DNA of 64,000 bases, from the NCBI RefSeq assembly GCF_030269765.1, contig NZ_BSTX01000003.1, forward strand, positions 950,377-1,014,376. Direction: 5' to 3'. Below are positions 57,140 to 64,000 of this stretch, in pieces. The position numbers and the translations under genes are program-made. This DNA comes from Actinorhabdospora filicis. GTDB lineage: Bacteria > Actinomycetota > Actinomycetes > Mycobacteriales > Micromonosporaceae. Every line of letters begins with the position of its first letter. Within the stretch, counting starts at the first letter, position 1. The notes under the pieces were generated by a model. It searched no databases, was not told the origin of the DNA, and saw nothing but the letters and a program-made list of their open reading frames with translations.

Positions 57140-58350
57140 CGCGCCAGCTCCGCCACGGCGGCGATGACGGCGTCGACCTCGTCCTCGGTGTTGTAGTAGT
57201 GCGGGGACAGCCGGATCGCCCAGTCGACGTCCTTGTCGCCGAAGTCGAAGACGGCGAACTCGCGGTAGGACAGCGCGGAGTTGATCCGCCGCGCGTCCAG
57301 CGCCGCCTTGAACGGCACCGGCTCCCACCCGTCGACCGCGGCGGTCACCATCGCGCTCAGCCGCTCGCCCCGGTCCAGGACCCGCACGCCCGGCAGCGCG
57401 GCCAGCCCGTCGCGCAGACGCGCGCCGAGCATCGGCGAGCGCACGGCGATGGCGTCCACACCGACGCCCATCGCGTAGCGCGCGGCCTCGGCGCAGCCCA
57501 GCAGCACGGCGTAGGGGAACTCCCAGTCCTCGAAGCGCCCGGCCCCGGCGATCGGCTCGAAGGTCTCCGGGCCGGTCCAGCGCGCGCCGCGCATGTCCAC
57601 GAACAGCGGGGTGTACCCGGCGTCCAGGACCCGCTCGGACGCGTACAGCACACCCGAGCCGCGCGGGCCGCGCAGGTACTTGCGGCACGTGGTGGTCAGG
57701 AAGTCGCAGCCGATCTCCTCGACGTCGATCGGGTACTGCCCCAGCGACTGGCAGGCGTCGACGATGTAGAGCAGGTCCAGCTCCCGGCAGTGCCGCCCGA
57801 TCGCGGCCACCGGCTGCACCAGGCCGGAGTTGGTGGGGATGTCGGTGGCGGCCACCAGGCGCGGACGCCGCGCCCGCATCATCGCCGCCATCGCCTCCAC
57901 GTCGACCCCGCCGCCGGGCAGGTCCGGGGCGTGCGCGATCTCCACCCCGAAGCGCTTGCGCAGCGACAGGAACTGGATCTGGTTGGACACGAAGTCGTTG
58001 CGGGTGGTCAGGATGAGGTCGCCGGGCGAGAACGCGATCGCCGACAAGGCCGTCGCGTAGGCCTGGGTGGCGCTGCCCGCGAAGGCGATCTCGTGCGGAC
58101 GGGCGCCGATCAGCGCGGCGGTCGCGGAGTAGAAGCCCGCGACGGCGTCCTCGCGCAGGGCCGCGGCCTCGTAGCCGCCGACCCGGGCCTCCAGCTCCAG
58201 GTGCTCCAGCGAGGCCGCCAGCACCGGGCGCGGCACCAGGCCCGCGCCGGAGTTGTTGAAGTGGACGACCTCGGTGACACCGGGGGTGTCGGCCCGCAGG
58301 CCCGCGAGCGCTTTCGCGAAATACTCAGTAGCGCTATCATGATCCTTCAT
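57136..58350 (-). CDS. Class V aminotransferase (cysteine desulfurase/epimerase-like PLP enzyme)
   Basis: 404 residues from ATG 58350. HFNNSGAGLVP, FAGSATQAYATALSAI, YIVDACQSLGQYPIDV (D198 contacts the PLP ring) and TTTCRKYLRGPRGSG (K224 forms the Schiff base) define a complete fold-type I class V enzyme. C-terminal INSALSYREFAVFDF and IRLSPHYYNTEDEVDAVI complete the small domain. The SYR...RLSPHYYNT ending is of the isopenicillin-N-epimerase-like type. It is co-translated with an MFS exporter and divergent from a MocR regulator, suggesting an amino-acid-like substrate. Confidence 0.92.
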   Translation of the reverse strand: MKDHDSATEYFAKALAGLRADTPGVTEVVHFNNSGAGLVPRPVLAASLEHLELEARVGGYEAAALREDAVAGFYSATAALIGARPHEIAFAGSATQAYATALSAIAFSPGDLILTTRNDFVSNQIQFLSLRKRFGVEIAHAPDLPGGGVDVEAMAAMMRARRPRLVAATDIPTNSGLVQPVAAIGRHCRELDLLYIVDACQSLGQYPIDVEEIGCDFLTTTCRKYLRGPRGSGVLYASERVLDAGYTPLFVDMRGARWTGPETFEPIAGAGRFEDWEFPYAVLLGCAEAARYAMGVGVDAIAVRSPMLGARLRDGLAALPGVRVLDRGERLSAMVTAAVDGWEPVPFKAALDARRINSALSYREFAVFDFGDKDVDWAIRLSPHYYNTEDEVDAVIAAVAELAR

Positions 58351-58369
58351 GTTTGAGAGTAGCAGTATC
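58327..58369. promoter_or_regulatory. Direct-repeat operator covering both overlapping start codons
   Basis: AGTAGCGCTATC (58327-58338) and AGTAGCAGTATC (58358-58369) match at 10 of 12 positions, 31 bases apart, and bracket CATG (58348-58351), in which the two divergent start codons overlap. MocR regulators such as GabR and PdxR bind direct repeats at about this spacing. TATCAT (plus) and TACTCT (minus) sit 6-9 bases before the starts, as expected for leaderless -10 boxes. Confidence 0.65.
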
Positions 58370-59740
58370 GAGCGGCTCGCCGACACCCTCCGCGCCGAGA
58401 TCGCCGCCCTGCCACCCGGCGCGCGCCTCCCCGCCAGCCGCGACCTCGTCCGCCGCCACGGCGTCGGGCCCGTCACCGTCAGCCGCGCCATCGCCCTCCT
58501 CGCCGGCGAGGGCGCCGTCGTCACCCGCCCCGGCGCCGGGACCTACGTCGCCCCCCGCCGCGCACCCGCCACCGCGCCCGCCGACACCGCCTGGCAATCG
58601 GTCGCCCTCGCCGGACGCCACCTCGACCCCCACGCCGTCGGCGACGCCCTCGACCCGCCCCCACCCGGCGCCATCACCATGTCCGGCGGCTACACCCACC
58701 GCTCACTCCAGCCCACCCGCGCCCTGTCCGCCGCCCTCGCCCGCGCCGCCCGCCGCCCCGACGCCTTCGACCGCGCCTCCACCCTCGGCCTCGAAGCCCT
58801 CCGCGCCCACTTCGCCCGCCTCGCCGGAACCGGTGACCCCGCCGACGTCCTCATCACCGCCGGCGGCCAGAGCGCCATCTCGATGATCTTCCGCGCCGTC
58901 GCCGAACCCGGCGCGCCCGTCCTCGTCGAATCACCCACGTTCCCCGGCGCTCTCGCCGCCGCCCGCACCGCCGGACTGCGGCCCGTCCCCGTCCCCATCG
59001 ACGACGACGGCGTCCGCCCCGACCTGCTCGCCGACGCCTTCGCCATGACCGGCGCCCGGCTCTTCTACTGCCAGCCCACCTTCCACAACCCCACCGGCGC
59101 CGTGCTCAGCCCCGAACGCCGCCGCCAGGTCGCCGACGTCACCCGCGCCGCCGGGGCCTTCCTCGTCGAAGACGACTGGGCCCGCGACCTCGGCCACGGC
59201 GGCCCCGTCCCCGGCACCCTCGCCGCCGACGACCGCGACGGCACCGTCATCCACCTCACCTCCCTCACCAAACCCGCCGCCCCGTCCCTGCGCGTCGGCG
59301 CCGTCATCGCCCGCGGACCCGTCAAGGCCCGCCTGCGTGCCCTGCGCCTCGTCGACGACTTCTTCCTCGCCCGCCCCCTCCAGGAGGCCGCCGTCGAACT
59401 CCTCGCCGCGCCCGCCTGGAACCGGCACCTGCGCGCCCTGTCCACCGCCCTGCGCGAACGCCGCGACCTGCTGGCCAACCTCATCGCCGAACGGCTACCC
59501 GACTGGACCCTCACCCGCGTCCCCGCCGGCGGACTTCACCTCTGGCTGCGCGTCCCACCCGGCCACGCCACCGCCGTCGCCACCGCACGCGACGTCACCA
59601 CCGGACCCGGGCACTTCTTCTACGCCGCCGAACCCCCCGCGCCCCACATCCGCCTCGGCTTCGCCGCCCCCGCCGGGCCCGAGGAGCTCGCCGAAGGCGT
59701 CCGCAGGCTCCATGACGCCACAGTCGGGGCAAACCGGTAG
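58349..59740 (+). CDS. MocR-type regulator (GntR HTH fused to aminotransferase domain)
   Basis: 463 residues. The N-terminal GntR winged helix: IERLADTLRAEIAALPPGARLPASRDLVRRHGVGPVTVSRAIALLAGEGAVVTRPGAGTYV. The remaining 370 residues are a fold-type I aminotransferase domain (ITMSGGYTHRSLQPTRALSAALARAA, VESPTFPGALAAAR, FYCQPTFHNPTGAVLSPERRRQVADV, HLTSLTKPAAPSLRVGAV with the PLP Lys of LTKPAAPSLR). It binds PLP or a PLP-amino-acid adduct and controls the divergent aminotransferase-MFS operon. The start codon cannot lie much farther downstream, because the HTH begins almost at once. Confidence 0.95.
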   Translation: MFESSSIERLADTLRAEIAALPPGARLPASRDLVRRHGVGPVTVSRAIALLAGEGAVVTRPGAGTYVAPRRAPATAPADTAWQSVALAGRHLDPHAVGDALDPPPPGAITMSGGYTHRSLQPTRALSAALARAARRPDAFDRASTLGLEALRAHFARLAGTGDPADVLITAGGQSAISMIFRAVAEPGAPVLVESPTFPGALAAARTAGLRPVPVPIDDDGVRPDLLADAFAMTGARLFYCQPTFHNPTGAVLSPERRRQVADVTRAAGAFLVEDDWARDLGHGGPVPGTLAADDRDGTVIHLTSLTKPAAPSLRVGAVIARGPVKARLRALRLVDDFFLARPLQEAAVELLAAPAWNRHLRALSTALRERRDLLANLIAERLPDWTLTRVPAGGLHLWLRVPPGHATAVATARDVTTGPGHFFYAAEPPAPHIRLGFAAPAGPEELAEGVRRLHDATVGANR

Positions 59741-59816
59741 GACATCCTCCGTTCACCGATAAGATGCCGAACGGGAGGAATAGGGCACGTTCACGTGCCG
59801 TCATAAGGGGGGTGCG

Positions 59817-61364
59817 GTGCGGAAACCCGATCGTGGTGTGCCCGGAATCGGCCGGAGGGTCGCGCTCGGCCTCTTCGGCGCCATCGCGCTGGCCGGAGCC
59901 GGCGGACGCGCCCTCGGCTACGTCGCCGCCCCCGGACCGCCCGCCCGGCGCCCGGCGCTGACCTGGTCCAACGCCCTCGTCGCCGAGAACGCCCAGCCCG
60001 GCTCCGACGCCTGGCGCGTGGGCGCCGACGGCACCGTCGGCGTCAACGACATCGCCCGCCAGATCCAGGGCTACGCCTCGGCGACCTCGGTGAGCCCCGG
60101 CGAGGACATCGCCTTCCACGTCTCGGTCGCCACCGCGCCCGGCTTCACCGTCGACGTCTACCGCGTCGGCCACTACGGCGGCGCCGGGGCGCGCAAGATG
60201 ACGTCCAGCCCCGTCCTGCCCGGGACACCGCAACCCGTCCCGCGACCCGACCGCGACGGCCTCATCGCCTGCCGCTGGCCGGTCTCCTGGACCCTCACCG
60301 TGCCCGCCGACTGGCGCTCCGGCATCTACCTCGCCGTCTTCACCACCACCGCCGGGAACCGCGGCTTCACCACCTTCGTCGTCCGCGAACTCGACCGCGA
60401 CGCCGACATCCTCGCCATCGTCCCGGTCACCACCTACCAGGCGTACAACGTGTGGCCCATGGACAAGACCACCGGCAAGAGCCTCTACCGCGGCTACACG
60501 CCCACCGGCGTGCTCACCGGCCTCGAACAACGCGCCCACCGCGTCTCCTTCGACCGCCCCTACGCCCGCTCCGGCCTGCCCATCCTCTTCGGCCTCGACA
60601 CCGCCTTCGCCCGCTGGGCCGAAGGCGAGGGCCACGACATCACCTACGCCACCGGCATCGACCTCGACGAAGGACGCGTCGACCCCCAGCGCTACAGCGC
60701 CATCGTCTTCCCCGGCCACGACGAGTACTGGACCACCACCATGCGCGAACGCGCCGAGGCCGCCCACCGGCAGGGCACCCACCAGGCCTACCTCGCCGCC
60801 AACAGCATCTACTGGCACATCCGCCTCGACCCGTCCACGGTGGACGGACGGCCCCGCCGCGTGGTCACCTGCTACAAGGAACGCGACGTACCCGACCCCA
60901 ACCCCGGCCGCGGCGGGCCCACCGTCCGCTGGCGCAGCCTCGGCGACGGGCACCGCCACGCCGAACAGGGCTTCCTCGGCGTCCAGTACAACGGCATCCC
61001 CACCAAGGCCGTGCCGCTCATCGTCCGCGAGAGCCGCCACTGGTTCTGGCAGGGCACCGGCGTCAAGGACGGCGACGCCGTCCCCGGCCTCGTCGACGGC
61101 GAAGCCGACGGCTTCAACCCCGAGATGCCCTCACCCAAGAAGGCCGAGCGCACACTCCTGTCCGCCTCGCCCTACACCGACTCCCTCGGCCGCGGCCGCC
61201 TCGTCCAGAACACCAGCCTGCTCACCGGACGCGACCAGACCGTCATCTTCGTCGCCGGGACCTACAACTGGTCCACCGCGCTCGGCCAGTCCGGCCGCAC
61301 CGGCGACGTCGTCCGCACCGCCACCCGCAACCTCTTCGGCCGGATGCTCACACCACGCGAATGA
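59817..61364 (+). CDS. N,N-dimethylformamidase large-subunit-like protein, exported
   Basis: 515 residues from GTG 59817 (AAGGGGGG upstream). An N-terminal GRRVALGLFGAIALAGAGG could be a twin-arginine-like signal or anchor. The core has YVVAPVTTYQAYN-like text (ILAIVPVTTYQAYNVW), SLYRGYTPTGVLTG, VSFDRPY, YSAIVFPGHDEYWTTTMRERAEA and SANSIYWHIR-type motifs. These are characteristic of the DMFase beta/large-subunit C-terminal domain, whose iron ligands are Tyr and Glu; HDEYW fits. No small subunit is adjacent, so the true substrate is doubtful. A weak GGCACG/CGTGCC hairpin lies upstream at 59784-59799. Confidence 0.8.
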   Translation: MRKPDRGVPGIGRRVALGLFGAIALAGAGGRALGYVAAPGPPARRPALTWSNALVAENAQPGSDAWRVGADGTVGVNDIARQIQGYASATSVSPGEDIAFHVSVATAPGFTVDVYRVGHYGGAGARKMTSSPVLPGTPQPVPRPDRDGLIACRWPVSWTLTVPADWRSGIYLAVFTTTAGNRGFTTFVVRELDRDADILAIVPVTTYQAYNVWPMDKTTGKSLYRGYTPTGVLTGLEQRAHRVSFDRPYARSGLPILFGLDTAFARWAEGEGHDITYATGIDLDEGRVDPQRYSAIVFPGHDEYWTTTMRERAEAAHRQGTHQAYLAANSIYWHIRLDPSTVDGRPRRVVTCYKERDVPDPNPGRGGPTVRWRSLGDGHRHAEQGFLGVQYNGIPTKAVPLIVRESRHWFWQGTGVKDGDAVPGLVDGEADGFNPEMPSPKKAERTLLSASPYTDSLGRGRLVQNTSLLTGRDQTVIFVAGTYNWSTALGQSGRTGDVVRTATRNLFGRMLTPRE

Positions 61365-61386
61365 ACCCTCCGGCTACCGTCACCCC

Positions 61387-61950
61387 ATGAACCTCGCCGG
61401 TCACCTCGCGGGCAACCTCGACGCCGCACTCGCCCTCGCCGAGGCCTACGGCCCCGAGCACCGGCGCGGCCGCCCCCGCGAGGAACCCGGCCCCGGCGCC
61501 ATCACCGAGGCCCTCCGCCTCGCCACCAACACCGCCCCCCACGTCGGCGACCGCTCACGCGCCGTCCTCGCCGAAGGCGGCGCCGCGCTCCACACCGCCT
61601 TCACCCACCTCGTCGACGGCGAACTCGACGCCGGCACCGCCGTCATCAACCGCATCCTCCGCGACACACACGCCGCGCCCGCCCTCGTCCGCCACAACGG
61701 CGGACCCTGGCACCTGCACTTCTCACCCCACGACGGCAACGAGGCCGGCGACTGGCTCGCCGACCTCGCCACCGCCACCGCCGTCCTGGCCGGCGGCCAC
61801 GACCTCACCCGGCTGCGCGTCTGCCAGGCCGAGCGCTGCGACGTCGTCTTCCTCGACGCCACCCGCAGCGCCACCCGCCGCTTCTGCTCCACCGCCTGCC
61901 AGAACCGCACCAAGGTCGCCGCCCACCGCGCTAGGGAAGCCGCGCGCTGA
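61387..61950 (+). CDS. CGNR zinc-finger regulator with ABATE domain
   Basis: 187 residues. The N-terminal ABATE domain is helical (LDAALALAEAYGPEHRRG ... WHLHFSPHDGNEAGDWLADLATATAVL). The C-terminal zinc finger reads LRVCQAERCDVVFLDATRSATRRFCSTACQNRTKVAAHRAR. Here CGNR is CQNR, but all four Cys and the basic helix are kept. These are presumed DNA-binding, stress-linked regulators in actinobacteria. Its end overlaps the convergent GNAT gene by 20 bases. Confidence 0.92.
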   Translation: MNLAGHLAGNLDAALALAEAYGPEHRRGRPREEPGPGAITEALRLATNTAPHVGDRSRAVLAEGGAALHTAFTHLVDGELDAGTAVINRILRDTHAAPALVRHNGGPWHLHFSPHDGNEAGDWLADLATATAVLAGGHDLTRLRVCQAERCDVVFLDATRSATRRFCSTACQNRTKVAAHRAREAAR

Positions 61951-62668
61951 CCACCGTCGCCAGCACGTCCCACCCCAGCGACGTGTAGAGCCGCTCACCG
62001 TCGGCCGAGGCGATCAGGACCCCCACCGACGCGCCCGCGCCCACCGCCGCCCCCGACAGCGCCGCCATCACCACGCTCCCCAGCCCACGCCGCCGATGCG
62101 CCGGATCCGTCGCGATCGTGTGCGCGACACCCGTCGCGCCGACCACCGCCATCACACCGCTCGCGGCGAGCTCGCCGTCCCGCGTGACCTCGGCCCGCAC
62201 CAGCCCGCCCGCGCCCCCGCGGTCCTCGACCGTCACGGCGACCGCGTAGCCCTCGGGAGCCTCCCGGCGCGGATGCCCGCCCAGGCCCGTGGTCATGAAG
62301 GTCTCGGTCTCCGCGAACGGCGCCAGGCCCTCAGCCCGCATGAGGGCCACCGTCCGGTCCAGATCCCCGGTCATCACCGTCAGCCACGACGGCTCGGCGC
62401 CGGTGGCGACCTCACGCGCGAGACCGGTGACCACGGACGGCTCGTCGCCCAGCGCGATGTACTCGTGCGCCCGGCCGGGCAGGCCGAGGGTGGCCTTCAG
62501 CCCACCCGGGACATCGGCGGCGGGGGAGAGGGACCGCGCCAAACCCCACCCGGCCTGCCAGTCGCGGATGAGGGGGGAGAGGACGACGGTGGAGGGGGCG
62601 TTGGAGGAGGTGCTGGAAGAGGGAGGGGAGGACGGAGGGGCGAAGGGTGCGCTGGTCGTGATCGTCAT
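61931..62668 (-). CDS. GNAT family N-acetyltransferase
   Basis: 245 residues from ATG 62668. A Pro/Ser-rich N-terminus and a poorly conserved first half (WQAGWGLARSLSPAADVPGGLKATLGLPGRAHEYIAL) precede a clear C-terminal GNAT: AHTIATDPAHRRRGLGSVVMAALSGAAVGAGASVGVLIASADGERLYTSLGWDVLATVV, with the RRRGLGS acetyl-CoA loop. A strong inverted repeat lies just upstream and may be its operator. The acceptor is unknown. Confidence 0.9.
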   Translation of the reverse strand: MTITTSAPFAPPSSPPSSSTSSNAPSTVVLSPLIRDWQAGWGLARSLSPAADVPGGLKATLGLPGRAHEYIALGDEPSVVTGLAREVATGAEPSWLTVMTGDLDRTVALMRAEGLAPFAETETFMTTGLGGHPRREAPEGYAVAVTVEDRGGAGGLVRAEVTRDGELAASGVMAVVGATGVAHTIATDPAHRRRGLGSVVMAALSGAAVGAGASVGVLIASADGERLYTSLGWDVLATVVSARLP

Positions 62669-62677
62669 GCCATGAGC

Positions 62678-62707
62678 GTAACCGACTAGAGTGAGTTAGT
62701 CAGTTAC
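62678..62707. promoter_or_regulatory. 11-bp inverted repeat upstream of GNAT gene
   Basis: GTAACcGACTA and TAGTCaGTTAC match at 10 of 11 paired positions with an 8-base spacer, 10 bases upstream of the GNAT start. Size and position fit a TetR- or MarR-type operator; no regulator gene is adjacent in the window except the CGNR gene 0.7 kb away. Confidence 0.45.
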
Positions 62708-63403
62708 GAAGTCGGTGACGTGGCTCGCAGGCCGTGCCCGGTGGGTGGTCTCGACGGCCCGCAAGCGGCACGACGTGGCCCGCCCGGCTTCTGCACCGAG
62801 GTGCGCCGGCGCGTCCTGGCCCCGCCCAAGCGGCATCGCGCTGCCCGCCCGGCCCTGTTCACCCCGGCCCGGCGGAGCCTCATCCGCCCCGGTCGCGGCC
62901 GGGTCCAGCCCTGAACACGTTTGCCCTGTCCTGGGCTCGGCCCGGTCCTGCCCCAGGCGGTCGTGAGTGCCGGACTCGCCGGTGGTCCGAACAGCGGGCG
63001 GGGTGGGATCAGCCGGGCCATGAAGGCGAGGCGGCATCTCCCGACCTGATTCGGCCCGGCCCGGTACGTGGTCGGGCCGCACGCCATCCGGCGCTCACCC
63101 GTCGGCGGTCGCGTCCACGTGGGGCCCGTCCACCTCCATCCACCGTTCCTGCGCCCCGATGTCTCCCCGTGCCCGTCTGAACGCCCCCGTGCGTGAATCG
63201 GCCGGTGCGTCACCCTCTTCATCGCGTTCCGTATGTCGCGCGAGTGGTGACGGCGGTCGCGTTCGTGCTCGCATTCGGTCCGCGCGCGGTCACTCATCGC
63301 CCGTTCGAGTGGTGCGGAGCCGGGTTAATACAAGGGATCGCGGGCCTTTCCGCAGGTGAGCGTGATCGTGGCTGAAGCGTGACCCAGAACTCCGCCCCCC
63401 GAT
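62708..63403. other. Gene-poor GC-rich region upstream of rRNA promoters
   Basis: About 700 bases with no convincing gene: the open frames present are Arg/Pro-rich with no start site, domain or codon pattern like the real genes. I see no tRNA. The stretch likely separates the rRNA operon from upstream transcription. Confidence 0.6.
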
Positions 63404-63432
63404 TTGACGCTCCCGGAACGGCCGCGTAATGT
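63404..63432 (+). promoter_or_regulatory. rRNA promoter 1: TTGACG-17-TAATGT
   Basis: TTGACG (63404-63409) and TAATGT (63427-63432) with an ideal 17-base spacer, pointing at the rRNA leader about 500 bases downstream. It is the most canonical promoter of the series. Confidence 0.65.
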
Positions 63433-63536
63433 TTGTCGAGCCAGCGGGGAACCGGGCGGGAACGGACCGAGATCAAATCGGGCCGGAGACCGGCTTGCTG
63501 GCCGCCCGACCGAGTGTCAGGACTACTTCGTAGGTC

Positions 63537-63545
63537 TGCTACGGT
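63537..63545 (+). promoter_or_regulatory. rRNA promoter 2: extended -10 TGC-TACGGT
   Basis: TG one base upstream of TACGGT gives an extended -10 element like the three downstream ones; no clear -35 at the proper distance. Confidence 0.4.
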
Positions 63546-63673
63546 CGAACCTCCTCCACGATCACGGGTATGACACACGTGGCTCTGCTGATAGGGACAC
63601 GGCGAATCATGCTGGGTTCGGACGGGGAAGCCGGCGAGAATGAAGCGAGAAACGCGGGAAGGCCCCGAAAGAG

Positions 63674-63697
63674 GCCGGAAAACGGATCTGGTAAAGT
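63674..63697 (+). promoter_or_regulatory. rRNA promoter 3: repeated element with TGG-TAAAGT
   Basis: GCCGGAAAACGGATCTG (63674-63690) followed by GTAAAGT. The same 17 bases recur exactly at 63766. TG precedes the -10 (63692-63697) by one base, an extended -10 layout. Confidence 0.6.
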
Positions 63698-63765
63698 TCT
63701 CCAGGCAAGCGAGAAAGAGCAAGAAACGCAGACCGGAACGGAAACGACCGGGACGCGGAATCAGA

Positions 63766-63789
63766 GCCGGAAAACGGATCTGATAGAGT
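63766..63789 (+). promoter_or_regulatory. rRNA promoter 4: repeated element with TGA-TAGAGT
   Basis: Second exact copy of GCCGGAAAACGGATCTG (63766-63782), then ATAGAGT with -10 at 63784-63789, 92 bases after promoter 3. Downstream TAAGACAGGCAAGA is shared in part with its neighbours. Confidence 0.65.
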
Positions 63790-63814
63790 AAGACAGGCAA
63801 GACCGGAAAGAGCG

Positions 63815-63837
63815 GGTGAAAATGGGCCTGCTAGAGT
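63815..63837 (+). promoter_or_regulatory. rRNA promoter 5: TGC-TAGAGT
   Basis: GGGTGAAAATGGGCCTGCTAGAGT, related to the two repeats, with -10 at 63832-63837, 48 bases after promoter 4 and followed by TAAGACGAGCAAGAC. It is the promoter nearest the rRNA leader. Confidence 0.65.
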
Positions 63838-63940
63838 AAGACGAGCAAGACGGTAAGACAGCGAGAACGAGTAAGACAAAGTGAATATACCCGCCAGTCG
63901 GGATCTGGTCCAGAGTGACTTGGTTCTTGGTGTGGGTGTG

Positions 63941-63958
63941 TTGTTTGAGAACTCAACA
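63941..63958 (+). ncRNA. Pre-rRNA leader element (antitermination/processing region)
   Basis: TTGTTTGAGAACTCAACA is the conserved sequence found a short distance before 16S rRNA in many actinobacteria; its TTGAG/CTCAA arms can pair. It indicates that the rRNA operon starts here and that the 16S gene lies just beyond base 64000. Confidence 0.75.
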
Positions 63959-64000
63959 GGGTGTTTTTGGTCAGTTTGTGCAGGGCTCTTGCACACTGGC

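Noticed and set aside
62704..63297. Possible protein genes upstream of the rRNA promoters
   Set aside because: Arg/Pro/Gly-rich frames on both strands without ribosome site, domain or normal codon pattern.

Overview
The window is GC-rich throughout, uses GTG starts and 4-base ATGA/GTGA gene overlaps freely, and carries actinobacterial families (MbtH, DUF2079, MDMPI-type proteins, encapsulin with DyP, a class E sortase substrate, CGNR zinc finger). It ends in an actinobacterial rRNA-operon leader. It is a filamentous or related actinomycete chromosome; a Streptosporangiales/Thermomonosporaceae-type host is a guess, Actinobacteria is not. No insertion sequence, prophage, CRISPR array or tRNA was seen.

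Layout. 1-1.4 kb: end of a CoA-transferase/CitE-like lyase operon. 1.4-5.1 kb: an unusual Mrr-like nuclease-HEAT protein of atypical base composition, coupled to a Phd-like protein. 5-6.8 kb: amidohydrolase divergent from a MarR regulator over a 16-bp perfect palindrome. 6.8-16 kb: secreted functions (extracellular nuclease, serine hydrolase with TetR, LAXTG-anchored surface protein, GH18 chitinase). 16-21.3 kb: small metal-binding proteins, GNAT, MpaB-like oxygenase, a membrane-anchored Hsp70-like ATPase and a HerA-like ATPase. 21.3-32.6 kb: a compact biosynthetic locus with mbtH, a 3041-residue NRPS (A-T-C-A-T-C-A-T-R) and a secreted chymotrypsin-fold protease. 32.7-37.1 kb: regulator, CYTH protein, a broken Cys-rich peptide gene with a good promoter, and a two-component system. 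37-44 kb: membrane proteins, GNAT, TetR/MarR/MFS drug-efflux module, DUF4291. 44.2-47.5 kb: type VII-like polymorphic toxin operon with carrier, nuclease toxin and immunity candidates. 47.5-51.4 kb: MDMPI protein, OtrA/TetM-type ribosome protection gene with an upstream leader ORF, CYP152-type P450. 51.4-53.6 kb: argS and a small membrane protein. 54-55.8 kb: encapsulin nanocompartment with DyP cargo. 55.9-59.7 kb: MFS/aminotransferase operon head to head with a MocR regulator. 59.8-62.7 kb: DMFase-like protein, CGNR regulator, GNAT. 62.7-64 kb: gene-poor DNA with tandem rRNA promoters; the 16S gene should start just past the right edge.

The most interesting loci are: (i) the NRPS, predicted to release an aromatic-Pro-aromatic tripeptide aldehyde or alcohol, beside a chymotrypsin-like protease, with a shared 12-mer upstream of both; (ii) the Mrr-like/HEAT protein; (iii) the toxin operon in which carrier and toxin are separate overlapping genes; (iv) the Cys-rich peptide gene whose second codon is amber; (v) the leader ORF of the ribosome-protection gene; and (vi) the divergent MocR/aminotransferase pair whose start codons overlap inside a direct-repeat operator. 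All family calls are by eye from the translated sequence; no database search was run.
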